Notes: generated by a model from the sequence alone, not told the origin. A stretch of 64,000 bases of DNA from Paludibacter sp. (GCF_009712605.1 NZ_WASO01000001.1:1-64000), one strand, 5' to 3'; positions 18,777-27,560 are shown, numbered from the stretch's first letter. Made by a program: numbers and translations.

Positions 18777-18995
18777 GAGAGAGCTGATTTAGTTTGAGTA
18801 TGAAATGAAGTGACAATTGACCCTGATAAATCGAATCAACTTCTTCATTAATAAATTAATTGCTCACAATATTTGATAAATCACCCGATTGAATGCTCAA
18901 CATTTTCTCACATTCGGATATGTAGATGTTGAATGCGGGAAAATAGGCATTTCTTGGATCGGACAGATAAAAAAGGAGCTTAGTTCTTGCAGCAA

Positions 18996-19400
18996 CTAAG
19001 CGTGTGTTGATTGGGGAGGTTGTGGCAGTACTTCTTTGTAACAAAGACAGATGGTGCTCTCATTAGCGGGAATAATCCTGAAATGGCTGAGTTGTTGTTT
19101 TTTTAGATCAAATAGTAATTTCAGATATTGAACTGTTTTTAGATCTAAATGGGCAATATGTTGTAGTTTGGCGATATTGCCACTAATAGCACGGTCGTGA
19201 AATGTATGTTTGGAACAACCCATGATGTTTTCAAACACAAACTCGATCATTGAATCTATATAATCTAGGTCATCAATATCAACAACTATTTTTGACGGAG
19301 TATTATAAAATTCAATAGAGTTGATGCTCCGGTTAAAGGTTTGTATTGCCAGAAGCAAGATCAATCCATGCCCGATAATATTTTTAAAACTCAGTTTCAT
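18996..19400 (-). CDS. Small hypothetical protein with N-terminal membrane anchor
   Basis: A 134-residue frame starting MKLSFKNIIGH with one hydrophobic segment (about 8-22) and an acidic stretch DIDDLDYIDSMIEFVFENI. It ends in a proline-rich tail. I know a loose group of short Bacteroidota proteins with a similar plan (anchor, acidic helix, PP-rich C-terminus) but none with a known role. A second frame (18856-19044, 62 residues) overlaps its end in another phase, and its later half (KLLFYLSDPRNAYFPAFNIY) looks protein-like, so a single frameshifted gene of about 180 residues is possible. Confidence 0.45.
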   Translation of the reverse strand: MKLSFKNIIGHGLILLLAIQTFNRSINSIEFYNTPSKIVVDIDDLDYIDSMIEFVFENIMGCSKHTFHDRAISGNIAKLQHIAHLDLKTVQYLKLLFDLKKQQLSHFRIIPANESTICLCYKEVLPQPPQSTHA

Positions 19401-19492
19401 TTCAACTGTAAAAATAATACTAAAACTCTTTTTCTGTATTTAAGATTGCAGGTATGACGCATTTAAAATTTGTCTATAATAACAGAGTAGTA

Positions 19493-19520
19493 TTTTATTG
19501 GGTCGTCTGACCCAATAAAA
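19493..19520. repeat. 12-bp perfect inverted repeat beside the transposase remnant
   Basis: TTTTATTGGGTC (19493-19504) and GACCCAATAAAA (19509-19520) are exact reverse complements with a 4-base loop. It could be a bidirectional terminator or an end of the decayed insertion element that follows. Confidence 0.55.
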
Positions 19521-19585
19521 ATGGCAGAGATTTTAAATTGCAAACAGCCGTCAGGCCTTTTTCCCACCCTTAAAGACCTCAGAAG

Positions 19586-19829
19586 AATCAATAGTGGAGC
19601 AATATAGCCAATGGGGAACTTTACAATCCTTTATCCGCATTAAGGCTCAAATAACTGATAAAGAAACAGGTGCTCTCTCCAATAATACACGTGACTATAT
19701 TTCATCTCTTGAAGAACTCCTCTATCCGTTCCCGTTGGGATATTGAAAATAAGCTGCATAGGACTGCTAAATCAAAACTCCACGCTGAAAAAGAGCAAAC
19801 CCTGCAAAATGTAAAAAGCATGCGGTGAT
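19586..19829 (+). pseudogene. Remnant of an ISAs1-family transposase
   Basis: Translated pieces match the C-terminal region of ISAs1/H-repeat transposases. One frame reads EQYSQWGTLQSFIRI (about 19596-19640) and then TRDYISSLEELL; after a frame change another reads SIRSRWDIENKLH (about 19721-19760), the family's conserved W-x-IEN-LHW block with the final Trp lost, then the end of the protein with QNVKSMR. The element has lost its catalytic front part and is not functional. It marks a past insertion just upstream of the sulfhydrylase gene. Confidence 0.7.
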
Positions 19830-19893
19830 GATACTTATAGGGGAGTATTGATAAAAATCTTAAATGCGTAATTCCAGTGGCAATGTTCCGGAA

Positions 19894-19926
19894 TTGCCTT
19901 TCGAGCAGTATATTTTCCTACCTTTG
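19894..19926 (+). promoter_or_regulatory. Promoter of the O-acetylhomoserine sulfhydrylase gene
   Basis: TTG (19894-19896), a 22-base spacer and TACCTTTG (19919-19926), 26 bases upstream of the ATG. A good Bacteroidota promoter. Confidence 0.6.
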
Positions 19927-19952
19927 CACCGACAAATAAACACAACTAAATC

Positions 19953-21233
19953 ATGGAAAAGAAACAGAGCCGGGAGACTCTTTGCGTGCAGGCAGGATGG
20001 AATCCCAAAACGGGCGAACCACGTGTATTGCCTATCTATCAGAGTACAACTTTCAAGTACGATACCAGCGAACAGATGGGTCGTCTTTTCGACCTCGAAG
20101 AGAGCGGCTATTTTTATACCCGTTTGCAAAACCCGACCAACGATGCGGTGGCCGATAAAATCGCGCAACTCGAAGGTGGAGTGGGGGCAATGCTTACCTC
20201 CAGCGGACAGGCGGCTTCGTTCTTCTCGTTTTTCAACCTCTGCTCTGCCGGCGACCATATTGTAAGCTCTTCCACCATTTACGGTGGTACTTTCAACCTT
20301 CTGGCCGTTACCATGAAGAAAATGGGAATCGAATGTACGTTCGTCGATCAGGATGCTCCGGCAGAAGAGATTGCTGCGGCTATCCAACCTAACACCAAGG
20401 TACTTTTCGGTGAAACCATCGGAAATCCATCCATTTCGGTGCTCGATATTGAAAAATTCGCCAAAATTGCTCATTCCAACGGCATTCCTTTGATTGTGGA
20501 CAATACCTTTGCCACTCCTATCAATTGTCGCCCGATTGAGTGGGGAGCCGATATTGTGATTCATTCTACCACCAAATACATCGACGGGCACGCCAGCACG
20601 GTGGGTGGTGTGATTGTGGACAGCGGTAAATTCGACTGGGATGCTCATGCCGATAAATTCCCCGGCCTTACAGAACCTGATCCTTCGTATCACGGACTCA
20701 CCTACAGCAAGGCTTTCGGAGAAAAGGCCTTTATTACAAAAGCAACCGTTCAGCTGATGCGCGACCTGGGTGCGATCCAGTCGCCACAAAATGCTTTTAT
20801 CATCAATCTCGGACTGGAGTCGTTGCATCTGCGTATGGAGCGCCATTGTTCCAATGCCCAGAAGGTGGCCGAATACCTGGCAGCCAGCGAAAAAGTGGCC
20901 TGGGTGCACTATTGCGGACTGAAAGGCGATAAATATTATGATTTGGCACAGAAATACCTGCCCAACGGTTCTTGCGGTGTTATTTCGTTCGGACTGAAAG
21001 GCGGACGTGAAGTGGCTATTCGCTTCATGGACAACCTGCAACTGGCGGCCATCGTTACACACGTGGCTGATGCCCGTACATCGGTGCTTCACCCTGCCAG
21101 CCATACTCACCGTCAGCTTACCGACGAACAGTTGATTGCCGCCGGTGTGGCTCCCGATCTGATCCGTTTCTCGGTGGGGATCGAAAACGCAAATGATATT
21201 ATTGACGATATAGAGCAAGCGCTCAATGCTTAA
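19953..21233 (+). CDS. metY: O-acetylhomoserine sulfhydrylase, PLP-dependent
   Basis: Makes homocysteine from O-acetylhomoserine and sulfide (or cysteine from O-acetylserine) in the cytoplasm. The Cys/Met-metabolism PLP fold is clear: YTRLQNPTNDAVADKIAQLEGG near 50-72, the phosphate-binding TSSGQAA, VDNTFATP, and the PLP lysine in HSTTKYIDGH (Lys208). The 426 residues and the FDLEESG/GLESLHLRMERH blocks place it with the longer OAH sulfhydrylases rather than cystathionine synthases. It has its own promoter and a terminator at 21255, so it is a single-gene unit. I saw no S-box or other riboswitch upstream. Confidence 0.93.
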   Translation: MEKKQSRETLCVQAGWNPKTGEPRVLPIYQSTTFKYDTSEQMGRLFDLEESGYFYTRLQNPTNDAVADKIAQLEGGVGAMLTSSGQAASFFSFFNLCSAGDHIVSSSTIYGGTFNLLAVTMKKMGIECTFVDQDAPAEEIAAAIQPNTKVLFGETIGNPSISVLDIEKFAKIAHSNGIPLIVDNTFATPINCRPIEWGADIVIHSTTKYIDGHASTVGGVIVDSGKFDWDAHADKFPGLTEPDPSYHGLTYSKAFGEKAFITKATVQLMRDLGAIQSPQNAFIINLGLESLHLRMERHCSNAQKVAEYLAASEKVAWVHYCGLKGDKYYDLAQKYLPNGSCGVISFGLKGGREVAIRFMDNLQLAAIVTHVADARTSVLHPASHTHRQLTDEQLIAAGVAPDLIRFSVGIENANDIIDDIEQALNA

Positions 21234-21254
21234 CCGATCTGATTCGGTAATGAA

Positions 21255-21291
21255 AGAGCCTGATTGTCTTTTGATGATCAGGCTTTTTATT
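21255..21291 (+). terminator. Terminator of metY
   Basis: AGCCTGAT (21257-21264) pairs with ATCAGGCT (21277-21284), followed by TTTTATTT. Confidence 0.75.
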
Positions 21292-21336
21292 TAAGAGAAT
21301 GTGACTTACGGAAATATATCCTGTCAAAATTGTGAT

Positions 21337-21344
21337 TATTTTTG
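21337..21344 (+). promoter_or_regulatory. -7 box of the MFS gene
   Basis: TATTTTTG lies 29 bases upstream of the ATG at 21374 and overlaps the upstream in-frame start at 21332, which supports the later start. Confidence 0.5.
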
Positions 21345-21373
21345 TTCGTAATAACAATTCCACATTAGGTTTC

Positions 21374-22750
21374 ATGGCAACAATTCGGGAAAATAAAACA
21401 ATTGTTCTGTATGCAGTGGTATTCACCTCTTTTGTGATTCCGTTTCTGTCGGCAGCCATCAATGTCGCTCTTCCTGATATTGCGCGTCAGTTCTCACTCA
21501 ATGCCGTTACACTGAGCTGGATTGCCATGTCGTTTTTGTTGTCGTCGTCTGTTTTTCTGGTTCCATTCGGTAAGCTCGCCGATCTGTTGGGCCGGAAAAG
21601 AATCTTTATCTGTGGCAATATTATTGTGGGCATCACTTCGCTGCTGTGCGGGCTTTCCGTTTCGGAAGGAATGCTTATTGGAGTCCGCGTCATTCAGGGT
21701 ATTGGAGGTGCCATGATGTACGCAACGGGGATGGCCATTATTACTCACATTTTCCCTCCCAATGAACGTGGGAAGGTGTTGGGCATCAATGTTGCAGCAG
21801 TTTATCTCGGGCTTTCCATTGCTCCGGTGGCGGGCGGTTTCCTTACCCAACTGTGGGGATGGCGAAGTATTTTTTTTGTGTTGGTGCCGTTTGAAATTGC
21901 GATTACTATTGCATCTGCTGTTTTTATTAAACCGGACGGAACAAAAAACAGTCTGGATGCCTTCGATTTCAAGGGCTCAGCCATTTATATGTTGGCAATT
22001 TCAGCTTTGATGTATGGCTTTTCGAAATTGCCCGACACCAACGCAATCATTTTGGCTGTTGCAGGTGTTGCATTATTGCTTTGGTTTATTCGCGTCGAAC
22101 TACACTGTAGTATCCCGGTTATGGAAATCGGTCTTTTCCGCAACAACCGCATTTTTGCCTTTTCAAATCTATCCGCGTTTATCAATTATGCTGCCACGTT
22201 TGCCGTAGCTTTTATTCTAAGCCTCTATCTTCAGTATATCAAGGGCATGACACCCCGGGACACCGGTCTCTTGCTGATTAGTCAGCCTGTGGTGATGATG
22301 ATCGTGGCAACCATTGCAGGTCGGCTTTCTGACAAGTATGATCCCCGGATCTTATCTTCCACCGGTATGAGTATTATAGTAGCAGGATTGCTGATGCTCT
22401 CCTTCATATCAGAAGATACTTCCCGCACTTTTCTGATAATTAGTCTTATAATTCTTGGTGCCGGATTTGGTTTATTCTCGTCTCCCAATACGAATTCGGT
22501 TATGGGGTCGGTTTCCAAACAATACCTGGGAATTGCTTCGGCAACCATAGGCACCATGCGTCTCACCGGTCAAATGATGAGTTTGGGACTGGCAACCCTC
22601 ATGATTCACCTTTTCATTGGCGAATCGCATATTACTCCGGCACAACATCCGGCTTTTGTAACCTGCGTGCGGCTTTTGTTCGTTATTTTTGCCATCCTTT
22701 GTTTTATTGGCGTGTTTGCATCTTTGGCCAGAGGGAAGAAAAACAGTTGA
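21374..22750 (+). CDS. MFS drug-efflux-type transporter (DHA2 family)
   Basis: An inner-membrane proton-coupled exporter. From the ATG at 21374 it has 458 residues with about 14 membrane helices, as in the DHA2 (EmrB/QacA) group. The family A motif GKLADLLGRKRIFI lies in the loop after helix 2, the motif B region RVIQGIGGAM in helix 4, and the motif C-like GLSIAPVAGGFLTQ in helix 5. The substrate cannot be told from sequence. It is convergent with the quinone reductase-like gene, sharing a bidirectional terminator. Confidence 0.88.
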   Translation: MATIRENKTIVLYAVVFTSFVIPFLSAAINVALPDIARQFSLNAVTLSWIAMSFLLSSSVFLVPFGKLADLLGRKRIFICGNIIVGITSLLCGLSVSEGMLIGVRVIQGIGGAMMYATGMAIITHIFPPNERGKVLGINVAAVYLGLSIAPVAGGFLTQLWGWRSIFFVLVPFEIAITIASAVFIKPDGTKNSLDAFDFKGSAIYMLAISALMYGFSKLPDTNAIILAVAGVALLLWFIRVELHCSIPVMEIGLFRNNRIFAFSNLSAFINYAATFAVAFILSLYLQYIKGMTPRDTGLLLISQPVVMMIVATIAGRLSDKYDPRILSSTGMSIIVAGLLMLSFISEDTSRTFLIISLIILGAGFGLFSSPNTNSVMGSVSKQYLGIASATIGTMRLTGQMMSLGLATLMIHLFIGESHITPAQHPAFVTCVRLLFVIFAILCFIGVFASLARGKKNS

Positions 22751-22781
22751 TTATGGAGTAGCCGAGAGAGTCTATAACGAA

Positions 22782-22805
22782 AAAAGGCTGCCGAAGCAGC
22801 CTTTT
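22782..22805. terminator. Bidirectional terminator between convergent genes
   Basis: AAAAGGCTGC (22782-22791) and GCAGCCTTTT (22796-22805) with a CGAA loop give a symmetrical stem with A and T runs that can stop transcription from both sides. Confidence 0.85.
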
Positions 22806-22822
22806 GTTTCTGACCAGTCTAA

Positions 22823-23677
22823 TTATGCCAAACCGGCAAGAGCCGCCTTCACAGCATCTGCCAATGAAGTTGTAGGGCGACCGATCAATTTTGAGAGTTG
22901 ATGTCCGTCGTCAAAAAGGTCTCCCTTTTCGGTAGGACCCTGGGTACCGGCTAAAAAGTGAGCTACGCCTTCGGGCAAACCGGCGCTGATAAGAGCAGCC
23001 GCATACTCTGCTACTGGTAAATTCGTATACGGAATATTCTTCCCGGTCTGTTTTGAAATTTCGGCTGCCAAATCGCTCATAGTATAAACCTCATCGCCGG
23101 CAAGTTCATACACTTTGCCTTCCTGTCCTTCGCTGGTAAGTACGACGACAGCAGCTTCGGCAAAATCGGCGCGTGCGGCGGAAGCTACCTTTCCTTCTCC
23201 CGAACTACCGAGTAAAGCTCCACCTGCCAAAACACCACCGATTGATCCGGTATAATTTTCGGTGTACCATCCGTTACGCAGCAAAACATAGGGAACTCCT
23301 GAGGCTTTTAGCGCAGCTTCAGTACCAAGATGTTCCTCGGCCAGCGACAGTGTAGAGGTGTCGGCGTGCAGTAGGCTTGTATAAACAATCAGCTTCACCC
23401 CTGCTTTTTTTGCAGCATTAATAATATTGGTGTGTTGTGGCAAACGTTGTCCGATTTCGTTTCCCGAAATCAATAACAATTTGTCGATGCCTTGAAAAGC
23501 CTTTTCTAACGTTTCAGGCTGATTATAATCAGCTTCGCGGGCTTCTACTCCAAGGGATGCCGCCTTTTGTGGCGAGCGTACAAGTGCCACAATATTTTCA
23601 GCGGCCACTTTTTCTTTTAGTTTATTGACAACCAGAACGCCTAATTGTCCGGTTGCGCCTGTTATTCCTATTTTCAT
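22823..23677 (-). CDS. NmrA-like NAD(P)H:quinone oxidoreductase (QorB type)
   Basis: A 284-residue atypical short-chain dehydrogenase. The N-terminal GATGQLG dinucleotide motif (residues 7-13), the absence of the classical Tyr-x3-Lys pair in its usual context, and the blocks KLLLISGNEIGQR and VPYVLLRNGWYTENY match the QorB/NmrA subgroup, which reduces quinones with NADPH. It follows the cupin gene after 27 bases on the same strand and the pair is divergent from an HxlR regulator. That context suggests a stress operon induced by electrophiles or quinones. Confidence 0.85.
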   Translation of the reverse strand: MKIGITGATGQLGVLVVNKLKEKVAAENIVALVRSPQKAASLGVEAREADYNQPETLEKAFQGIDKLLLISGNEIGQRLPQHTNIINAAKKAGVKLIVYTSLLHADTSTLSLAEEHLGTEAALKASGVPYVLLRNGWYTENYTGSIGGVLAGGALLGSSGEGKVASAARADFAEAAVVVLTSEGQEGKVYELAGDEVYTMSDLAAEISKQTGKNIPYTNLPVAEYAAALISAGLPEGVAHFLAGTQGPTEKGDLFDDGHQLSKLIGRPTTSLADAVKAALAGLA

Positions 23678-23704
23678 AAATGCTAATTTTGAATGATGAT
23701 TTAT

Positions 23705-24145
23705 TTATTTTACTTCGTCGTAAATCCCGTCTGAATACGGTCCTGTCACCATGATTTTGTTTATATCGGGCAGATGAACGATCTCAGGAATGCTGACGGC
23801 ATCAAAGTCGATATAAACGAGTTTTTCGGTGTCGGATCCGTTGCGTATTACGTGAGCTCCTTCGGCTCCGGTCGGAAATGTGATGGCGTCGCCGGCTTTT
23901 ACGGTAATATCTCCTTTTGGAGTACGCACTATTCCGATCCCGCTAATAATATAAAAAACTTCTTCGCTCACTTCGTGATAATGATACCCGAAAGCATAAT
24001 TTCCCGGTTCTACTTCAATGAAGTTGGCACGACATTTGGTCACGTCGGCAGCAGGAATTACCGGTTTAATAGTGAATTCGTTGCCATTACGGTTAATTTT
24101 TTCTCCTTCGGCCGAAAGGTAATTCTTTACAGTTATCTCTTTCAT
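23705..24145 (-). CDS. Cupin-domain protein
   Basis: A 146-residue single-domain cupin. The metal-binding motif 1 (GYHYHEVSEEVFYIISGIG, with His-x-His and Glu) and motif 2 (GDAITFPTGAEGAHVIRN) are both present, so it probably binds a metal ion, but the reaction is unknown. First gene of an operon with the quinone reductase-like gene and next to an HxlR regulator, so a role in handling reactive small molecules is likely but inferred. Confidence 0.8.
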   Translation of the reverse strand: MKEITVKNYLSAEGEKINRNGNEFTIKPVIPAADVTKCRANFIEVEPGNYAFGYHYHEVSEEVFYIISGIGIVRTPKGDITVKAGDAITFPTGAEGAHVIRNGSDTEKLVYIDFDAVSIPEIVHLPDINKIMVTGPYSDGIYDEVK

Positions 24146-24326
24146 GCTATAATAATTTTTTTGTCTAATGTAGCATGGAACTTCATGTTGCTAGAAATTA
24201 TCATATTACCCTTGGATGTTGTGAAGCAACATGTTCGTTTCATACTATAATAATTTTTTCGTTTTTGGTAATTCTGAATTCAGGCTGCGCGCAGCATAAA
24301 TATCGGATCGAGTTGTAATTACTCTG

Positions 24327-24357
24327 CAAATGTATAGCACTACGGAGCCAGATGCAA
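24327..24357 (-). promoter_or_regulatory. Promoter of the cupin/quinone reductase operon
   Basis: On the minus strand TTG (24357-24355), a 20-base spacer and TACATTTG (24334-24327): a near-perfect Bacteroidota promoter. The leader to the cupin ATG is about 175 bases. Confidence 0.65.
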
Positions 24358-24362
24358 CATCG

Positions 24363-24389
24363 TTAGTAACGCACTTATTGGGTTACTAA
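24363..24389. promoter_or_regulatory. Candidate HxlR operator
   Basis: TTAGTAAC (24363-24370) and GTTACTAA (24382-24389) form a perfect 8-bp inverted repeat with an 11-base spacer. It ends six bases from the -33 element of the cupin operon promoter and lies in the shared region with the divergent regulator, the usual place for an HxlR-family dimer site. Confidence 0.5.
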
Positions 24390-24496
24390 TATTGATATAC
24401 AACGTTTTACGTATTGGGTGTTCTTGAAGATTTAACCTTATTTAAGTAGAGAGTGGCTTTCTTCCGATTGTGTTACTCTCTTTTGGAGATATTTTG

Positions 24497-24504
24497 TAAT
24501 TTTG
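24497..24504 (+). promoter_or_regulatory. -7 box of the HxlR gene
   Basis: TAATTTTG matches the consensus and overlaps the possible TTG start at 24502, so the ATG at 24523 is the more likely start of the regulator. Confidence 0.5.
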
Positions 24505-24522
24505 AGGCGATTAAATTTGAAA

Positions 24523-24861
24523 ATGATGCAGGAACTTGATTTGAAATTTCCCACCTGTCCGGTTCGGAATGTGTTAGCCCGTTTCAGTGATAAATGGTCG
24601 TTGCTGGTGTTAGTGTGTATTCTTCAAAACGGGAAGATGAGGTACACGGAAATTCGTCGGTCAATCCCCGACATTTCCCAGAAGATGCTTTCTTCTACAT
24701 TGAAACATTTGGAAGAAGACAACCTTCTGGTGCGGGAAGCGTATGCTGAAATCCCGCCCCGTGTTGAATATTCTTTAAGTGAAACCGGCGAAAGCCTTAT
24801 GCTTGCCATGCGCATGTTGCTCGATTGGTCTTTGCAACACTTTCAGGAGGTGACGCAATAA
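24523..24861 (+). CDS. HxlR-family transcriptional regulator
   Basis: A 112-residue winged-helix protein. The N-terminal CPVRNVLARFSDKWSLLVL block with its single Cys, the recognition helix around ISQKMLSSTLKHLEEDNLL and the wing PRVEYSLSETGESL are characteristic. Members such as YodB use the N-terminal Cys to sense quinones or diamide, and this one has that Cys near residue 11. It is divergent from a quinone reductase-like/cupin operon, so I infer that it represses that operon through the inverted repeat at 24363 and responds to electrophiles. Confidence 0.92.
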   Translation: MMQELDLKFPTCPVRNVLARFSDKWSLLVLVCILQNGKMRYTEIRRSIPDISQKMLSSTLKHLEEDNLLVREAYAEIPPRVEYSLSETGESLMLAMRMLLDWSLQHFQEVTQ

Positions 24862-24889
24862 ATCCTGTTGCGGTACAGAGTTTAAAAAC

Positions 24890-24927
24890 AGAGGCTGTCT
24901 CAGGTAAAATAATCAGAAACAGCCTCT
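24890..24927. terminator. Hairpin between convergent HxlR and TPR genes
   Basis: AGAGGCTGT (24890-24898) pairs with ACAGCCTCT (24919-24927). Its position between two convergent genes suits a bidirectional terminator. Confidence 0.6.
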
Positions 24928-24937
24928 TGGCTAAATG

Positions 24938-26197
24938 CTATTTAGCATTTTGATTGGCTAACGAACTCTCTATTTTTGAAATGGTACTACAAATTTTATA
25001 GTACCAGATCGATGATTTGTCTTTCACCTGTTGAAGAGTTGCCAGAGCTTCTTCCAGATTGCCTCTATCCATACTGATGAGTCCTTTTACATAACTTGAA
25101 CCAAGATTATCAGTTTCTTTTGACTGCGATTTTGCCAGAAGTTGTTCTGCTTCATCGAGATTGACATTGAATTTAGCAAGGCACCATGCCAGTGTCCCCA
25201 TAATGTCTTTGTTATCACGATCATTCTGAAGAGCTTTTCGTAAAGATTCTTCTGCTTTTGCTCCTTCGTTTTCCATTGTGTAGATTATCCCTTTTGTAAA
25301 TTCAGGAGTATAAACGGTGTATCCCTTTTCCTTGGATATCTTTTGCATTTTATTCAGCAGGTTATTGACTTCTTCGTCATTACCATTTATCAATGCACAC
25401 CGGGTTTGATCCCATAATAACGACATATCGTCAGGAGAAGCAGTCAGCCCTTTCTTGAATACCTCAGCTTCTTTCTCGTGCATGCCCATAGCATGACAAG
25501 CCGAACCGTAATTTTCATAGTATCCTGAATTTTTCCAGCCACTTCTCAATTCAACACATAAAGCTTCCAGTTTAGAAAACGCTTTTATTGCTTTTTCATA
25601 TTGTTCTATGGCACAAAGATTCTCGCCTAAATCATCCCAGAAGATTCTGGATTTTCTGTCTGAAGTCAACATGGCATCGCAACATTGTTGTATCTCATTG
25701 CAATCTTTTGTAATGAGCAATCCGTGCCAAAGAGAGATCCAGTCCTGAAGGTCCTTTGGAAGAGTATCTTTGTTGTCATAAGCCATTTGTGCCCACCGTA
25801 CCGACTCTTTGTAATGTTCAGGATTGTTCGCCAAAAGTGTGGCGTAAAAAGCTGCCATCGCAAAGGTAGAATCAATTTTAAATGCTTCTGTAAAAGCCTT
25901 AAGAGCGTCATTACTTTGATCTGCCATCATGTGATGCACTCCTTCCCAGTATTTATCCATAGCTTGTGGGGAAGCAGAAAATGCATCTTTGAAATCTTCT
26001 TCATAAGCGAATCCATGCTTCTCTGTGTCTATTGACTGTGCTTTTGAGAATGATGGTGATGAAGCATTTGCGGCTAATACCATTTTATTGAGTGTATTGA
26101 CGCTCGGTTCGTTAGAACTCTGTTGATCAGTCGATTTTTGTCCGTTTACTGCCAGTACACACATAAATAACAAAGAAACCAACATAATTTTTCTCAT
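24938..26197 (-). CDS. Exported tetratricopeptide-repeat protein
   Basis: A 419-residue protein with a signal peptide (ending AVNGQ). From about residue 85 it is built of helix pairs of the TPR type, for example SNDALKAFTEAFKIDSTFAMA and EQYEKAIKAFSKLEALC, and C-terminal units such as GNLEEALATLQQVKDKSS. No enzymatic domain is seen. It is probably a periplasmic or surface scaffold; partners are unknown. A minus-strand -7 box TAAGTTTG lies at 26260-26267. Confidence 0.75.
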   Translation of the reverse strand: MRKIMLVSLLFMCVLAVNGQKSTDQQSSNEPSVNTLNKMVLAANASSPSFSKAQSIDTEKHGFAYEEDFKDAFSASPQAMDKYWEGVHHMMADQSNDALKAFTEAFKIDSTFAMAAFYATLLANNPEHYKESVRWAQMAYDNKDTLPKDLQDWISLWHGLLITKDCNEIQQCCDAMLTSDRKSRIFWDDLGENLCAIEQYEKAIKAFSKLEALCVELRSGWKNSGYYENYGSACHAMGMHEKEAEVFKKGLTASPDDMSLLWDQTRCALINGNDEEVNNLLNKMQKISKEKGYTVYTPEFTKGIIYTMENEGAKAEESLRKALQNDRDNKDIMGTLAWCLAKFNVNLDEAEQLLAKSQSKETDNLGSSYVKGLISMDRGNLEEALATLQQVKDKSSIWYYKICSTISKIESSLANQNAK

Positions 26198-26599
26198 AGA
26201 TAGAAATTGCTAAGTAAATCAATCAGCGCATTGTTCGATTATTTATCTTTTTGGCCTGACAAACTTACAATTACCATTTCAGGCTAAAAGATCACATTTC
26301 TTCTTTGCGGTAACTGAACCCAAAGATTGTTGCAACGTAAGTTCAATTTGTGTGTTGCCTACAATTCAGCATTTCGGCTTTTGCTCCCTACTTTTTTGAG
26401 GGTTTTCAGGTAAATTCCCATATGTTTGATTATTGGATAATTGAAATATATTTCAGAGATATTCTGTATTCCTGAAGATTGCAGTGAAGTTGGTGCGGAC
26501 AAGAAGATAGCGAACAGATAAATCGCAGTAAAGATACAATCAGGTAGTACGAATTGTCTTTTTGCAGCCAATTAATATGTCACGATGAATGTCCAAAAA
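26198..26599. other. Intergenic stretch with one doubtful small frame
   Basis: Apart from the -7 box at 26260-26267 for the TPR gene I see little. A 70-codon minus-strand frame (26359-26571) has no recognisable domain; its last 20 residues (from MGIYLKTLKKV) are basic. I do not call it a gene. Confidence 0.4.
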
Positions 26600-26640
26600 A
26601 AAGCGGGTTGAAACTGAAATTTTCAGCTTCAACCCGCTTT
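26600..26640 (-). terminator. Terminator of the GH25 gene
   Basis: AAAGCGGGTTGAA (26600-26612) and TTCAACCCGCTTT (26628-26640) with a further CTGAAA/TTTCAG stem inside give a long hairpin, followed on the minus strand by TTTTTTGG. Confidence 0.85.
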
Positions 26641-26664
26641 GATTCTTGATTTATAATGAAATGA

Positions 26665-27408
26665 TTAGTTCTGTAAAAACTCTTTCCAGTCTTTGGAGTC
26701 ACCATTGAATAGGTTAATATCCACAATGCCGGAAGCGCCTGAACATTTGCCGCGTTGAGACTTTTGCCACAATGTCCATTTTTGGCTTATTTGAGGAGGA
26801 GTTCCGATGGAACATATCCAAATCGGGTTGTTCCTGAATCTGCCTTCAATATATTTCCGGTAAGAATTTTTATCGGCATAAATAACCACCTTACGGTTGG
26901 TTCTGCTTTCGATATTGCTGATAAAAGATTGAACTTCAGCGCTTACAATACCGGTATTTTTCGAAAAATTGTATTGGCCCCAATCTTCCACGTCAACTAC
27001 CGGAGGAAGATCCAGCTCGCGAACATTTACCTGCGAAAGGAAATTGTCTGCCTGTTCTTTGCCGGTGCGGTGAAAACGGAAAAAATGGTAAGCGCCTACC
27101 GGTATGCCGGCTTCTTTGGCTTCTTTGATATTGTAAAGATAACGGGGATCAAGATAATCAGCACCTTCGGTGGATTTGATATAGGCAAAATCAATGCCCT
27201 GTCGCTTGATAATGTCCCAGTTGATGATACCTGTATGTTTCGATACGTCAATGCCCACGATCTGGTCACTGGTCATATATCTTGATATGTCCACACCGAC
27301 CATTCTGTGATTTGCCCTTATATGTCTGTGCTTTTTTGAATGCTTGCCGTTGACACAAAACGAGCCGATAAATAAAAGCAATACCGCTAAAAATCCTACC
27401 CTGTACAT
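26665..27408 (-). CDS. GH25 lysozyme-like muramidase
   Basis: Cleaves the beta-1,4 bond between MurNAc and GlcNAc in peptidoglycan. A short signal peptide precedes a GH25 barrel: VGIDVSKHTGIINW (first Asp), FAYIKSTEGADYLDPRY, GAYHFFRF and PPVVDVEDWG, which carries the catalytic Asp/Glu pair. The length of 247 residues is that of a single-domain enzyme. It stands alone with its own terminator and a TAATTTTG -7 box at 27438-27445. A role in cell-wall turnover or in competition with other bacteria is possible. Confidence 0.92.
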   Translation of the reverse strand: MYRVGFLAVLLLFIGSFCVNGKHSKKHRHIRANHRMVGVDISRYMTSDQIVGIDVSKHTGIINWDIIKRQGIDFAYIKSTEGADYLDPRYLYNIKEAKEAGIPVGAYHFFRFHRTGKEQADNFLSQVNVRELDLPPVVDVEDWGQYNFSKNTGIVSAEVQSFISNIESRTNRKVVIYADKNSYRKYIEGRFRNNPIWICSIGTPPQISQKWTLWQKSQRGKCSGASGIVDINLFNGDSKDWKEFLQN

Positions 27409-27560
27409 GATACTTCAGTCTTTCTTCAAATATGATGCAAAATTACGGCTTAAAAACCAAACAGAGAAATTGAATCGATGTTAAGTGTTGAATTAATCTC
27501 TTGAATTATTTAAAAAGAAACAAAACCAGGAACCAAATTGCTTCATAGTAGTAATTTCGC

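Noticed and set aside
19860-21218. 452-codon minus-strand frame opposite metY
   Set aside because: It mirrors the codon structure of metY and has no recognisable protein features.
26359-26571. 70-codon minus-strand frame between the TPR and GH25 genes
   Set aside because: No domain, no ribosome-binding site that I can see and AT-rich composition; treated as intergenic.
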